64,000 nucleotides of DNA from Glycomyces lechevalierae (GTDB taxonomy: Bacteria > Actinomycetota > Actinomycetes > Mycobacteriales > Micromonosporaceae): positions 196,040 through 260,039 of the forward strand of contig NZ_JAPZVQ010000005.1 in assembly GCF_027622945.1 (NCBI RefSeq), read 5' to 3'. Positions 15,143 to 26,384 of the stretch are shown here, in pieces; the first letter of the stretch is position 1, and each line of letters begins with the position of its first letter. Made by a program: the position numbers and the translations under genes. A model generated the notes under the pieces. It was not told the DNA's origin and ran no database searches. It saw only the letters and a program-made list of their open reading frames with translations.

Positions 15143-17317
15143 TCAGTCCTCGGTGAGTTCGTCGGTCGGGGTCTCGGGCAACGGCTCGGGCGCCCCGGCG
15201 GCCTCCTCCTCGGCAGCCCGCGCGGCCTCTTCGTCGGTCAGCGCCTCCTCGCCGATGCCGGTCTCGTACGACTCGGTGCCGTTGGGCCCGATCTCGTCCG
15301 CATCGGACTCGTCGGGCAGGAGCTGGGACGGCCCGCTCCGTTCCTCCTGGATCTCCTTGGGGTCCCAGCGGTACGCGTCCGAGCGGCCGCTCATGACCTT
15401 CCACCAGATGGACTCGGCGATCGTGCCCTTGTGCGAGCTGCCGTCGCCCTCCTTCGTTTCGTCGCCGGCCCAGACGGCGAGCGCGAGGTTCGGGGCGAAA
15501 CCGGTGTGCCAGGTCGAGGAGGCGTTCACGCCGAGCTGGGGGTCGCCGTATTCGAGGGCGTTGTCGTACATGGGCAGTGCGGACTCGGCGGCGACGCCGA
15601 CTGCGAGCCCGGGGATGACGGCCGGTTCGGCCTCGTAGCGTTCGCCGTCGGCGTCGCGGACGGTCTCCACGAAGTAGGGCTCGGCGACCTCGCCGCTGAT
15701 GAGCGCCGCGTTCATGACGGCCGCATCGAGGGTGGTGACCGGGTACGCGCCGATGCCGATGTCAGGGCGGAAGCCGGTGGCCTCGGCCGGGTCGATCTCG
15801 GCGGCGATGCCGTGCTCGTCCACGTCGTGCGGGTCCCACATCCGGTCGATGCCGAGGTCGGCGGCGGTCCGGGCGATCGCGTCGCCGCCGATGAGCTCCG
15901 CGGCCTGGTAGACCGGGGTGTCGAGCTTGTCGCGGACGGCGTCGACGAGGCTGACCTCGTGGTCCTGGGCGCCGCCGATGTTCACGAGGTCCATGGGTTC
16001 GCCCTCGTCGTCAACGTAGGTCTCGAACTGCCGCGGGGAGGAGCCGTCGAGCCAGGGCGACCAGGGGTCGAGGCCGGTGTCGAGGGCGGCGGCCAGGACG
16101 ACCGTGTTGAAGGCGGTGCCGGGCCGGTGGCCCACGTCGGCGGCGAGGTCGAGGCCCGCGCCGTTCTCGCCGCCGTAGTAGGCGAGCACGCGGCCGGTGG
16201 AGGGCTCGACGGCGCTGAGGGCGGCGGCCATGCCGTCCTGGGACGCGACGTCGCGGATGCCGGACTGCTCGACGGCGAGCTTCTGCAGGTCGGCGTCGAG
16301 GGTGGTGACGATGTCGAAGCCGCCGCGCAGGACCTCGTCGGTGCCGATGCCGGCGTCGGCGAGTTCGCGGAGCACGTAGCCGTCGGTGACGAACCCTTCC
16401 GGGCCGAGGCCTTCGGGGTCGTTCGTCGGGTCGAGGGTCTCGGGCAGCTCGGTGATCGCGTCGCGCTTGACCTGCTCGAGCCCGCCGGTATCGACCATCC
16501 GGTCGAGCACGTACTCCCAGCGCTCGGCGGCCTCTTCGACGCTGCCGCCCTGGCCGTAGGGGTCGCGGGGGTCGTACGGGCCGTCCGGGGACTTGATCTG
16601 GGCGACCAGGAGCGCGGCCTGGGAGGTGGAGAGCTCGGCGGCCGAGACGCCGAAGAACGCCTGCGCGGCGGCCTCCACCCCGTACGCGCCGCGTCCGAAG
16701 TAGACGATGTTGAGGTAGTGGTTGAGGATCTCGTCCTTGGAGTACTCGTCCTCCATCTTCATCGCCATGGCCGCTTCGCGGGCCTTGCGGAGGTACGAGC
16801 CGTCGCCGCGGATGTCCGCCACATAGCCCACGTACTGCTGCGTGAGCGTCGAGGCGCCCTGCTGGTCGCCGCCTTTGACGTTGTTGACGAGGGCGCGGAG
16901 GACGCCTTTGGCGTCGACGCCGGGGTGCTCGTAGAAGTTCGAGTCCTCGGCCGCGACCACCGCGACCTCGACGTCGTCGGCGATATCGGCGAGGTCCACG
17001 GAGGTGCGCCGCTCGGCCGCGAGCTCGCCCATGACCGTGGTGCCGTCGCTGTAGTAGACGGTGGAGCCCTGACTGAGGTCGTCGTCGAGCGCTTCGGGGA
17101 GGTCGACGCTCGCGTAGAAGACGTAGCCGACGACGGAGACCGTGGTGGCGAGGATGAGGACCGCGAGGCCGAGCGCGGCGATCTTGCGCTTCTTGCGGCG
17201 GTGCTTGGGCCTGGAGCGCCGGGGCCGGCCCGGAGGTTCCGCGGGCCGTCTCCCGAAGGGCCGCAGGGTGAACCTGCGGCGGGGATCTTCGGTCTCGGTG
17301 GCGCGACCTGACTCCAT
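15143..17317 (-). CDS. Class A penicillin-binding protein with degenerate transpeptidase domain
   Basis: A 724-residue inner-membrane protein with a basic cytoplasmic tail, a TM helix (about 46-69), an intact GT51 glycosyltransferase and a transpeptidase-like domain. The GT51 motifs are VAAEDSNFYEHPGVD, with catalytic Glu124, and QGASTLTQQYV. The SxxK site reads TAFN (401-404), the SxN site reads KLD (464-466) and the KTG box is missing: the segment runs NASSTWHTGFAPNLALAVWAG (about 598-617). Acyl-enzyme chemistry is therefore not expected; it should act as a glycan polymerase with a structural or binding domain. The ATG at 17317 starts before the basic tail. It lies 62 bases after nuoH2 on the same strand. 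Confidence 0.88.
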   Translation of the reverse strand: MESGRATETEDPRRRFTLRPFGRRPAEPPGRPRRSRPKHRRKKRKIAALGLAVLILATTVSVVGYVFYASVDLPEALDDDLSQGSTVYYSDGTTVMGELAAERRTSVDLADIADDVEVAVVAAEDSNFYEHPGVDAKGVLRALVNNVKGGDQQGASTLTQQYVGYVADIRGDGSYLRKAREAAMAMKMEDEYSKDEILNHYLNIVYFGRGAYGVEAAAQAFFGVSAAELSTSQAALLVAQIKSPDGPYDPRDPYGQGGSVEEAAERWEYVLDRMVDTGGLEQVKRDAITELPETLDPTNDPEGLGPEGFVTDGYVLRELADAGIGTDEVLRGGFDIVTTLDADLQKLAVEQSGIRDVASQDGMAAALSAVEPSTGRVLAYYGGENGAGLDLAADVGHRPGTAFNTVVLAAALDTGLDPWSPWLDGSSPRQFETYVDDEGEPMDLVNIGGAQDHEVSLVDAVRDKLDTPVYQAAELIGGDAIARTAADLGIDRMWDPHDVDEHGIAAEIDPAEATGFRPDIGIGAYPVTTLDAAVMNAALISGEVAEPYFVETVRDADGERYEAEPAVIPGLAVGVAAESALPMYDNALEYGDPQLGVNASSTWHTGFAPNLALAVWAGDETKEGDGSSHKGTIAESIWWKVMSGRSDAYRWDPKEIQEERSGPSQLLPDESDADEIGPNGTESYETGIGEEALTDEEAARAAEEEAAGAPEPLPETPTDELTED

Positions 17318-17379
17318 GCCCAGAGATACGCGCGAAACGCGCCTATCGGTTGCCTCGGTACTAAAGAGACAGATGTGGC

Positions 17380-18333
17380 TCAGAGGGCCAGTGCGACCGC
17401 TGTGGTGAGCACGAGCTGGGCCAGGGCGATCGGGACCAGGGCCTTCCAGCAGAGGGCCTGGATCTGGTCGACGCGCAGGCGCGGCCAGGCCACGCGGAGC
17501 CAGATGACGACGGCCGCGAGCGCGCCGGTCTTGGCGAGCATCCAGACCGGGCCGAGCGATTCGGGTCCGGGGCCCTTCCAGCCGCCGAGGAAGAGGACCG
17601 CGGTGAGGGCCGCGATGACGACGATGCCGACGTACTCGGCGAGGAGCAGCAGCGCGAAGCGCAGCCCGGCGTACTCGGTGAGGTAGCCGAAGACGAGTTC
17701 GGAGTCGGCGATGGGCGCGTCGAACGGCGGGCGGCGGATCTCGGCGAGCCCGGCGGTGAAGAACACGAGCGCCGCGGGGGCCTGCCACAGCAGCCACCAG
17801 GGGTTCCAGGCCTCGATGATCTGCGGGAGGCTGAGCGTGCCGGCCGCGACGGCGACGGAGGCGGCGGCGAGCACGAGCGGCAGTTCGTAGGCCATGAGCT
17901 GCGCGGCCCCGCGCAGGGCGCCCACGAGCGTGTACTTGTTCGCGGAGGACCAGCCGGCCATGAGGACCGCGAGGACGCCGACGCCGACGAGCGCGACGAC
18001 GATGAACAGGCCCATGTCGAGGTTCGCGCCGACGAGGTCGCCGGGGCCGAGCGGGATGAAGAGGATGACGAGCAGGTACGGCAGGAGCGCGACGGCGGGC
18101 GCGAGCTTGAAGACGGGCTTGTCCGCGTCGTCCGGGACGAGGTCCTCCTTCTGCGCGAACTTGACGCCGTCGGCGATGAGCTGGGCCCAGCCGTGGAAGC
18201 GCCCGGCGTGCATCGGGCCGAGGCGGCCCTGCATGTGGGCCATGAGCTTGTGCTCGGTCTGGCCGACCACCAAGGGCAGCACCAGGAACGCGGCCAGGAC
18301 GGCAGCGAGCTTGACCGCGATCTCAAGAAGCAT
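17380..18333 (-). CDS. nuoH2: NADH-quinone oxidoreductase subunit H, paralog (mini-operon)
   Basis: A 317-residue polytopic protein homologous to complex I subunit H, shorter than the 438-residue copy at 41980. Conserved elements include GQTEHKLMAHMQGRLGPM, LMAGWSSANKYTLVGALRGA, the quinone-site loop AEIRRPPFDAPIADSELV and the C-terminal RLRVDQIQALCWKALVP. It overlaps nuoC2 by 11 bases. It is the last gene of nuoA2-B2-C2-H2. With B, C and H it could form a quinone-reducing wedge, but D, I and the antiporter subunits are absent here, so its partners must lie elsewhere or be shared with the main complex. Confidence 0.93.
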   Translation of the reverse strand: MLLEIAVKLAAVLAAFLVLPLVVGQTEHKLMAHMQGRLGPMHAGRFHGWAQLIADGVKFAQKEDLVPDDADKPVFKLAPAVALLPYLLVILFIPLGPGDLVGANLDMGLFIVVALVGVGVLAVLMAGWSSANKYTLVGALRGAAQLMAYELPLVLAAASVAVAAGTLSLPQIIEAWNPWWLLWQAPAALVFFTAGLAEIRRPPFDAPIADSELVFGYLTEYAGLRFALLLLAEYVGIVVIAALTAVLFLGGWKGPGPESLGPVWMLAKTGALAAVVIWLRVAWPRLRVDQIQALCWKALVPIALAQLVLTTAVALAL

Positions 18334-18991
18334 CGGGGCGCCTCAGGCGAGGATCCGGTTCGATCCAGTCGTCGGGGACGCCCGGCGGGCGTTTCGGGGC
18401 GCGCTTGCGGACGGTGCCGTGCCCTTCGCCGGGTTCCTTGGCGCCGGGCCAGGGTTTGACGACGCGGGCGGCGAGGATGAAGTCCTTGCGGAGCGGGTGG
18501 CCCTCGAACTCGGGGGCGAGGAGGAGCGGCTGCAGGTCGGGATGGCCGGGGAAGTCGACGCCGAACATCTCGTGGGTCTCGCGCTCGTGCCAGTCCGCGC
18601 CGGGGTAGAGGTCGACGACGGACGCGATCGCGCCTTCGGTGAGGAGCGCGCGGAGCAGCACGCCGCGGCGTTCGGCCACGGACCAGAGGTGGGCGACGAT
18701 CCGGAAGCGCATCGCGGGGGCGTCGTCCTCTTCCGTGCCGTCCTCTTCTGCGCCGTCCTCTTCTGCGCTGGCTTCTTTTCCGCGGCCTGCTTCTCCGGGG
18801 CCCTCGTCGACGGCGGAGAGCCAGTCGAAGAAGTCGCAGCCGAGGTCGTCGCGGCAGACGCGCACGGCCTCGTGCCAGTCCTTGGCGGCGATGTCGGCGA
18901 CCGCGCGCGGGCCGTCCGTGCCGGTGTCCTCGAGGTCGAGGGCGGCGCGGACGCGGGCGGTCCAGTCGTCGGGGGCTTCGGCGTCAGTCAC
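18323..18991 (-). CDS. nuoC2: NADH-quinone oxidoreductase subunit C, paralog
   Basis: A 222-residue protein with the 30-kDa-subunit signature in [20 protein letters not shown] and LRKDFI. An acidic low-complexity loop ([16 protein letters not shown]) interrupts the N-terminal half; it is encoded by a 15-bp tandem repeat and is absent from the other NuoC. It overlaps nuoB2 by 8 bases and nuoH2 by 11. In complex I this subunit pairs with D near the quinone end of the peripheral arm, but no D paralog is present here. Confidence 0.92.
   Translation of the reverse strand: MTDAEAPDDWTARVRAALDLEDTGTDGPRAVADIAAKDWHEAVRVCRDDLGCDFFDWLSAVDEGPGEAGRGKEASAEEDGAEEDGTEEDDAPAMRFRIVAHLWSVAERRGVLLRALLTEGAIASVVDLYPGADWHERETHEMFGVDFPGHPDLQPLLLAPEFEGHPLRKDFILAARVVKPWPGAKEPGEGHGTVRKRAPKRPPGVPDDWIEPDPRLRRPDAS
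18725..18769 (-). repeat. 15-bp tandem repeat encoding the acidic loop of NuoC2
   Basis: GTCCTCTTCCGTGCC, GTCCTCTTCTGCGCC and GTCCTCTTCTGCGCT are three consecutive units on the plus strand, translating on the minus strand to repeats of AEEDG. The frame is preserved. Confidence 0.8.
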
Positions 18992-19511
18992 GGGGCCTCC
19001 TCACGAGCGGGCGCAGGCTGGGCTTGCGCAGCGGTTCCCTGGCGATCTGCTTCTGGAGCTCGCCGATGCCGTGGAGGAGGGCTTCGGGGCGGGGCGGGCA
19101 GCCGGGGATGTAGACGTCGACGGGGATGATCTGGTCGACGCCTTTCGTGACGCAGTACGAGTCCCAATAGGGCCCGCCGGAATTGGAGCAGGCGCCGAAG
19201 GAGATCACGTATTTCGGCTCGGGCATCTGCTCGTAGAGCCGCTTGATCGCCGGCGCCATCTTGTCCGTGACGGTGCCGGAGACGACCATGAGGTCCGCTT
19301 GGCGCGGTGAATGCGCGAAGGGGATGACGCCGAGGCGCATGAAGTCGTGGCGGCTCATCGAGGCGGCGATGAATTCGATCGCGCAGCAGGCGAGTCCGAA
19401 GTTGAAGACCCACAGGGAATAGCGCCGGCCCCAGTTGAGGACGAAGCGGATCGGCTCGCCGAGAATGCTTGTTTCCGTTGGGCGCGAAGGGAATGGGAGT
19501 TTCACCGCCAT
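18984..19511 (-). CDS. nuoB2: NADH-quinone oxidoreductase subunit B, paralog
   Basis: A 175-residue protein carrying all four ligands of cluster N2: the adjacent cysteines of [10 protein letters not shown], the cysteine of FGACSNSGG and that of [13 protein letters not shown]. It should therefore bind a 4Fe-4S centre. It differs from the main NuoB (49914-50549) mainly in its shorter C-terminus. It overlaps nuoA2 by 10 bases and nuoC2 by 8. Confidence 0.95.
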   Translation of the reverse strand: MAVKLPFPSRPTETSILGEPIRFVLNWGRRYSLWVFNFGLACCAIEFIAASMSRHDFMRLGVIPFAHSPRQADLMVVSGTVTDKMAPAIKRLYEQMPEPKYVISFGACSNSGGPYWDSYCVTKGVDQIIPVDVYIPGCPPRPEALLHGIGELQKQIAREPLRKPSLRPLVRRPRD

Positions 19512-19870
19512 CGCAGGACCCCTTTCCTCCAGGCGTAGGCGAGGCCGAGGGCGAGCACGCCCACGAACACGCCCATCTCGACCGCGGCGGCCGGGCCGAA
19601 GGCCCGGAACACCACGGCCCACGGGAACAGGAACACCGCTTCGACCGCGAAGAGCAGGAACAGGAACGCGTAGACGTAGTAGCGGATCTGGACCTGCGCC
19701 CAATCCTTGCCGACCGGGTCCACACCGCACTCGTACGTCTGCCCCTTCGCTTTCGAGGGGGCGCTCGGGCGCAGGAGCCGATTGGCGGTCATCGCGGCGG
19801 CGACGAACGCGAAACCGGCGAGCAGAAGCACCCCGAATACGGCGTAATCGCTCAACCGGGTGGTGTCCAT
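19502..19870 (-). CDS. nuoA2: NADH-quinone oxidoreductase subunit A, paralog
   Basis: A 122-residue membrane protein with three TM helices and the conserved loop [20 protein letters not shown], followed by [18 protein letters not shown] sequence with the family glutamate. It is the first gene of the nuoABCH mini-operon. ATG at 19870. No Rex-type site was seen upstream, unlike the main operon. Confidence 0.95.
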   Translation of the reverse strand: MDTTRLSDYAVFGVLLLAGFAFVAAAMTANRLLRPSAPSKAKGQTYECGVDPVGKDWAQVQIRYYVYAFLFLLFAVEAVFLFPWAVVFRAFGPAAAVEMGVFVGVLALGLAYAWRKGVLRWR

Positions 19871-20085
19871 ACCGACACCTTAGTGGCGCGGGGCGGCTCG
19901 CGATACCCGTGCGCGCGGGCGAATCGGCGCGATTCCGAGCGACTTCGCGAACTTCGCCGCACCGGGCGCAACCGCCCGGCACGCAGGGGCGTGTTGTTGT
20001 ACGAAGAGGATTCACTCGAACGCCGCTCAGCACCCGAAAGGGGACGGGCGCGGACGCACAGGTAACAGAAATGGGATCACCGCAC

Positions 20086-20952
20086 ATGACCGCCGCCGGC
20101 GCACCGACGCTGCTCCGGGCCGACACCGGGTCGGCCACGATGCTGCTCGACCGCCCCGTGGACCTCGGCGACGCCTTCGAGGGCCCGGCCGGTCTCGTCG
20201 CTGAGAGGATTGTCGACATAACGACCCCGCCTCGCATCTCCCCCTTCTCGAACGCGACAATGGTTGCCGCCGGGCACGAACGCGATGACCCGGAAGATTC
20301 CCTTGTCCCACCTACCTGCGCTGGAGCGGATGTGCGAACGGAGGCGGAGTTCACCGACCTCTACGAGAAGCATTTCTCGGAGCTCGCGGCCCAGGTATGC
20401 GCCTACCTCGGCGACGCCACCGAAGCCCAGGACCTCGTCCAGGAGGCGTTCCTGCGGGCGTGGCAGCGCTGGGACAAGGTCGGCGGCTACGAAGAGCCCG
20501 TCGCGTGGGTCCGCCGCGTCGCGTGGAACCTCGCCACCAGCCGGCACCGCCGCAACCAGGTGGCGCGCAAGTTCCTCCAGAAGTCCTCCGCCCCCGAGCT
20601 GGCCCCGGCCGCGAGCCCCGACCACGTCGCGCTCGTCGCCGCGTTGAAGCTGGTCCCGGCCAAGCGCCGCCAGGCGCTCGTCATGCATTACATGGCGGAC
20701 ATGACCGTCGCCGCGATCGCCGAGGCGACCGGCGCGAAGGAAGGCACGGTCAAGTCCTGGCTGCACCGCGGCCGCAAGGAGCTAGCCGCGCTGCTCACCG
20801 ACGAGGCCGCCGAAGCGAAGCCCGCCAAGGCGAAGGCCGTCGAGGCCGACCCCGACACCATGCCCATCCGCATCAAGCGCGCCCTCCCCGGCGCGCAGCG
20901 GACCCCTCGTTCCGCGACCCGCCGAGCTTCCGTGAAGGAGGACCGCTCATGA
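20086..20952 (+). CDS. ECF sigma factor (SigE/SCO-type, sigma-70 family)
   Basis: Region 2 is [22 protein letters not shown]...[16 protein letters not shown] and region 4 is [46 protein letters not shown]. About 85 residues of unrelated sequence precede region 2 if the ATG at 20086 is used. ATG 20071, ATG 20260 or a GTG just before region 2 are alternatives, and the later ones would give a normal-length ECF factor. The C-terminus has an Ala/Lys-rich tail. The stop overlaps the next ATG (ATGA), so the downstream membrane protein is co-translated and is a candidate regulator. Confidence 0.88.
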   Translation: MTAAGAPTLLRADTGSATMLLDRPVDLGDAFEGPAGLVAERIVDITTPPRISPFSNATMVAAGHERDDPEDSLVPPTCAGADVRTEAEFTDLYEKHFSELAAQVCAYLGDATEAQDLVQEAFLRAWQRWDKVGGYEEPVAWVRRVAWNLATSRHRRNQVARKFLQKSSAPELAPAASPDHVALVAALKLVPAKRRQALVMHYMADMTVAAIAEATGAKEGTVKSWLHRGRKELAALLTDEAAEAKPAKAKAVEADPDTMPIRIKRALPGAQRTPRSATRRASVKEDRS

Positions 20953-21866
20953 CCGTCGACCCTGAGGACGACAAGGTCGCAGCGGCTTTCGCGAGCTTCA
21001 AGGCGGAGTCCGCCGCGCAGTTCCCGCCGCCGCCGGTCAACGAGCTGCTGGGCCGCGCCCCCGCCGCGCAGCGCCGCCGCCGGCTCGTGTCGCTCGCCGC
21101 GATCGTCGGCGCGTGCACCGCGGTCACCGCGGGCGGCTTCGCCGTGGCCCAGACCATCGGCCCCATCGCGTTCGGCCCCGAGCCCTCCGGCACCGAGAAC
21201 TCCTCCATGCAGGTCTCCGAGTCCGACGAGGCGACGAGCTTCAGCATCGGCGACCCCGCCAGCCCGCATTCCTCCGGCGGCGAGGAGCCGACCGAGACGG
21301 CCGCGATCCCGGCCGAGACGACCCTCGTCATCACCGACCCCGGCGATTTCGGGGACGCGTGCACGGCGGTCTCGCTGGGCTTGAACGTCGAGGACTGGAC
21401 GTTCAGCGACGAGACGGCGTGGAGGATCGCGTTCGACGACGAACGCGGGCCCGTGCTCGGCGACGTGAACAACGACGGCGCCGACGACGTGACCGCCGTG
21501 CTCGAATGCCGGCCCGACGACTCGGACATCGTGTTCTACGCGGGTGTCGCGGCGTTCTCGTGGAACGAGGACGGCACCTCGCTCGAACAGCTCGGCTGGG
21601 TGTGGGAGCCGTACTCGATCGAGGGGACCGTCTCGGCGGTCTCGGTCGCCGACGGCGTCATCACCGTCGACGCCCAAGACACCTCCTCGCCCGCCTACAC
21701 CGGCGAGTTCAAGTACGCGTGGGACGCCGAGGCCGAGGCCTTCGCGCCCGTCGCGACCGAGGAGCCGACCGAGCCGACGCCGACCGAGAGCACGTCGAGC
21801 CCGCTTCCCGCCGAGACGCCGACGACCGAGGAAAGCGCTCAGTCGACGGCCTCCAGCGGGTCCTGA
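20949..21866 (+). CDS. Single-pass membrane protein coupled to the ECF sigma factor
   Basis: A 305-residue protein. A cytoplasmic N-terminus of about 45 residues (DDKVAAAFASFKAESAAQFP) is followed by a TM helix near 47-68. The extracytoplasmic domain contains the FG-GAP/EF-like loop GDVNNDGADDVTAVLEC and ends in a Thr/Ser/Pro/Glu-rich tail. There is no HxxxCxxC zinc anti-sigma motif. It may be an anti-sigma-like sensor or simply a surface protein; coupling to the sigma gene by ATGA favours the former (inference). No homolog is recognised. Confidence 0.75.
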   Translation: MTVDPEDDKVAAAFASFKAESAAQFPPPPVNELLGRAPAAQRRRRLVSLAAIVGACTAVTAGGFAVAQTIGPIAFGPEPSGTENSSMQVSESDEATSFSIGDPASPHSSGGEEPTETAAIPAETTLVITDPGDFGDACTAVSLGLNVEDWTFSDETAWRIAFDDERGPVLGDVNNDGADDVTAVLECRPDDSDIVFYAGVAAFSWNEDGTSLEQLGWVWEPYSIEGTVSAVSVADGVITVDAQDTSSPAYTGEFKYAWDAEAEAFAPVATEEPTEPTPTESTSSPLPAETPTTEESAQSTASSGS

Positions 21867-21871
21867 TTGGA

Positions 21872-21909
21872 GACACGAACCGGGGTCGGATTACCGACTC
21901 CGGCGTGTC
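21872..21909 (+). terminator. Long hairpin after the sigma operon
   Basis: GACACG..CCGGGGTCGG, loop ATTA, CCGACTCCGGCGTGTC: a 16-bp stem with a two-base bulge starting 6 bases after the stop. There is no U-tract, but the position is right for termination. Confidence 0.6.
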
Positions 21910-22194
21910 GCCGCGCCCGGCCCTCGTCCAATATCCGGGATGATCGAAGGCGGCAGAACACGCCTCGGGAAAGCCGAAACGAGAGGTCCAGGTCACTGCG
22001 GACCCACCGGCGTCTCACCATGTGAGCCAGATCGCGAAAAGTGGTGTCGCCTACATCGCGCCCGCGTCGCAGGGTTGGCATCGCGAGGTGACGCCCGCGT
22101 AGCATCGCAAGTAGCAGACACGGCGGAGCCCCGCTCCCCGACCGAAACGCCGCAGTCCTTGCGTGCCCCAGAACCCGCAATGAGGAGAACCTAG
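21910..22194 (+). promoter_or_regulatory. Leader/promoter region of korAB
   Basis: No gene is seen. It holds a CTCAC-CAT-GTGAG dyad (22014-22026), repeated CATCGC and GCCCGCGT words around 22050-22110, and GAGGAGAAC as Shine-Dalgarno for korA. No recognisable riboswitch or operator family. Confidence 0.4.
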
Positions 22195-24043
<1,849 letters not shown>

Positions 24044-24051
<8 letters not shown>

Positions 24052-25063
24052 CGTCAAGCTCGACGCCCCCAAGCTGAAGGCCAAGGACTTCAAGTCGAGC
24101 CAGGAGGTGCGCTGGTGCCCCGGCTGCGGCGACTACGCCATCCTGGCCGCCGTCCAGTCCTTCCTGCCCGAGCTGGGCCTGGAGCGCGAGAAGATCGCGT
24201 TCGTCTCCGGCATCGGCTGCTCCTCGCGGTTCCCGTACTACCTCAACACGTACGGCCTCCACTCGATCCACGGCCGCGCCCCGGCCATCGCCACGGGCCT
24301 CGCGGTCTCCCGCCCGGACCTGTCCGTGTGGGTCGTGACCGGCGACGGCGACGCGCTGTCGATCGGCGGCAACCACCTCATCCACGCGCTGCGCCGCAAC
24401 GTGAACCTGAAGATCCTGCTGTTCAACAACCGGATCTACGGTCTCACCAAGGGCCAGTACTCCCCCACCTCCGGGCCGGGCACGCTCACCAAGTCGAGCC
24501 CGATGGGCTCGGTCGACGCGCCGTTCAACCCGCTGTCGCTGGCGCTGGGCTCCGAGGCCACGTTCGTGGCCCGCACGCTCGACTCCGACCGCGCGCACCT
24601 GCAGGAGGTGCTGCGGGCCGCCGCCGAGCACGAGGGCAGCGCGTTCGTCGAGATCTACCAGAACTGCCCGATCTTCAACGACGGCGCGTTCGAGGTCCTG
24701 AAGAACCCGGAGACCCGCGACGAGTCGATCATCCGGCTCCAGGACGGCGAACCGATCACCTTCGGCGACAAGGTCGTCGTGCAGTCCGGTTACGGCCTGC
24801 AGGTCAAGGACGCCTCGGAGGCGGACGCCGCCGACGTGGTCGTGCACAAGGCCGATGTGGACGACCCGGCGTACGCGTTCGCGCTGTCGCGGCTCTCGGG
24901 CATCGCCCTGGACCACACCCCGATCGGCGTGTTCCGCAACGTCAAGCGGCCCACGTACGACGCGGGCGTGCGCTCCCAGGTCGACGAGGCCGCCGCCGGC
25001 GTCGACCGCAAGGAGGCCCTCGACCGGCTCCTGCACTCGGGCGACACCTGGACCGTGCTGTAA
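24044..25063 (+). CDS. korB: 2-oxoglutarate:ferredoxin oxidoreductase subunit beta
   Basis: A 339-residue TPP-binding subunit. RWCPGCGDY (Cys25, Cys28) supplies cluster ligands. VVTGDGDALSIGGNHLIHA with LLFNNRIYGLTKGQYSPT is the Mg-TPP motif. A further cysteine is in YQNCPIFND. It closes the korAB operon, followed by a perfect hairpin. Proximity to menaquinone and nuo genes is consistent with shared electron-transfer use, though ferredoxin acceptors are not encoded here. Confidence 0.95.
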
Positions 25064-25079
25064 GCAAGAAGCATGAAGC

Positions 25080-25105
25080 GGGCCGGACCTCGAAAGGTCC
25101 GGCCC
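25080..25105. terminator. Bidirectional intrinsic terminator of korAB and the lipoprotein gene
   Basis: Perfect 11-bp stem GGGCCGGACCT / AGGTCCGGCCC with loop CGAA, further extended by GCAAGA/TCTTGC pairing, between convergent genes. Confidence 0.9.
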
Positions 25106-25122
25106 GTCTTGCTTTGCGCTGC

Positions 25123-26307
25123 TTAGCTTTCGAGGACCTCCTGGGCCTTCGTCAGGATCCCGCGGACCTCCTCCTGCCAGGCGTAGACCTGCGTCTCGAT
25201 CGACAGGTAGTACTCCTCCTGCGTGTCGCCCCAGGCCTGCGCGGCCGTCTCGCGGTAGCCGGTCTCGTCGCCGCACTCGGCGAGGTCCACGGCGAACGCG
25301 ATCTCGAACGCCATCTTGCCCTCGAAATCGGTGGGGGCGTCGTCGGGCAGGTCCGGGTGGTCGTGCACGTCGGCGCTGCCCTCGTAGAGCTCCATGAAGT
25401 AGTCCGTGGTCGGCAGCGAGCCCTCCTCGCCGAACTCCCAGCCCGGGTGGCCGCGCTCGGCGAGGCAGGTGACGAGCTCGCCCTGGACGCCGGTGAGCCG
25501 CTCCTCGTAGAGCAGGTCGAACTCCTCGTAGGCCGCGAGGTCGTCCACCGGGTTCAGCGGCCGCCACGACCAGGTCGACTCGCGGTACTCCTCGCCTTCG
25601 GGGGTGTCGACCCGCTGCAGGGCGTCGCCGTACAGCGCGTCGATCATCTCGCGCTGGCAGCCGCCCGGTTCCGGTTGGACATAGGCGAAGTCGTCGCCGA
25701 GGTCGATCTCGCCATCGTCGCCCCCGCCGGTGTCCGCGGCCTCCTCGCCGACCAGGTAGCCCCACTCCTGCGCCGCGGCCGCCTCGCCGAAGTAGCCGAC
25801 GTACCAGGCGTACTGGTCCTCAGGGGAGAGCGCCTCGAACGCGCTGTTGTCGGGCAGATTGGAGCCCCCGCCAGCCTCGGGGGAGTCGGCGTCGATCTCG
25901 TAGCCCTTGAACTCGGCGTACTCCTCGGCCAGCGCGGAGTTCATGCCCTCGTCGGTGAACCGCCAGTCGCCGAGCCCGTACTTCTGGGCCTCCTCGACCG
26001 GCGGCAGCCAGTTCCCCCAGTCGTCCGCGCCGAACAGGGCCTCCTGCTCCTCGGGCTCGGTGGCCGAGAACCACAGCTGGTCGTGGACCGTGAGGCCGTC
26101 CTCCTCCAGGCACGCCTGGATGATCCGGTTCTCCGCGGACTCCAGTTCGTACAGGAGCCGGTTGCTCTCGTTGACCATGTCGACCAGGCGCGGCTCCTCG
26201 AAGACCTCGCCCGCGCCCTCGGCGTCGTCCTTCGGGTCGTCCGTGCAGGCGGCCGTCAGGGCCAGCGCGGCCGCGAGGGCGCAGACGGCCCGGGTCTTGC
26301 GTAGCAT
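25123..26307 (-). CDS. Secreted lipoprotein of unknown function
   Basis: A 394-residue protein with a signal peptide and lipobox LTAAC (Cys21), so membrane-anchored outside the cell. The mature protein is very acidic, with four spaced cysteines (QACLEE, GGCQRE, VTCLAE, AECGDE) that could form two disulfides, and a Gly/Asp-rich loop (TGGGDDGEIDLGDD). I recognise no enzyme motif. It converges on korAB and is followed by IclR upstream on the same strand, 77 bases away. Confidence 0.8.
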   Translation of the reverse strand: MLRKTRAVCALAAALALTAACTDDPKDDAEGAGEVFEEPRLVDMVNESNRLLYELESAENRIIQACLEEDGLTVHDQLWFSATEPEEQEALFGADDWGNWLPPVEEAQKYGLGDWRFTDEGMNSALAEEYAEFKGYEIDADSPEAGGGSNLPDNSAFEALSPEDQYAWYVGYFGEAAAAQEWGYLVGEEAADTGGGDDGEIDLGDDFAYVQPEPGGCQREMIDALYGDALQRVDTPEGEEYRESTWSWRPLNPVDDLAAYEEFDLLYEERLTGVQGELVTCLAERGHPGWEFGEEGSLPTTDYFMELYEGSADVHDHPDLPDDAPTDFEGKMAFEIAFAVDLAECGDETGYRETAAQAWGDTQEEYYLSIETQVYAWQEEVRGILTKAQEVLES

Positions 26308-26384
26308 CGATCCGCGTTCCTCTCAGGTGGCGTCGAAAGGCCTTCGACTCCCTGAGTACGCGTCCCCGGCGCGGTTCGGTTGCC

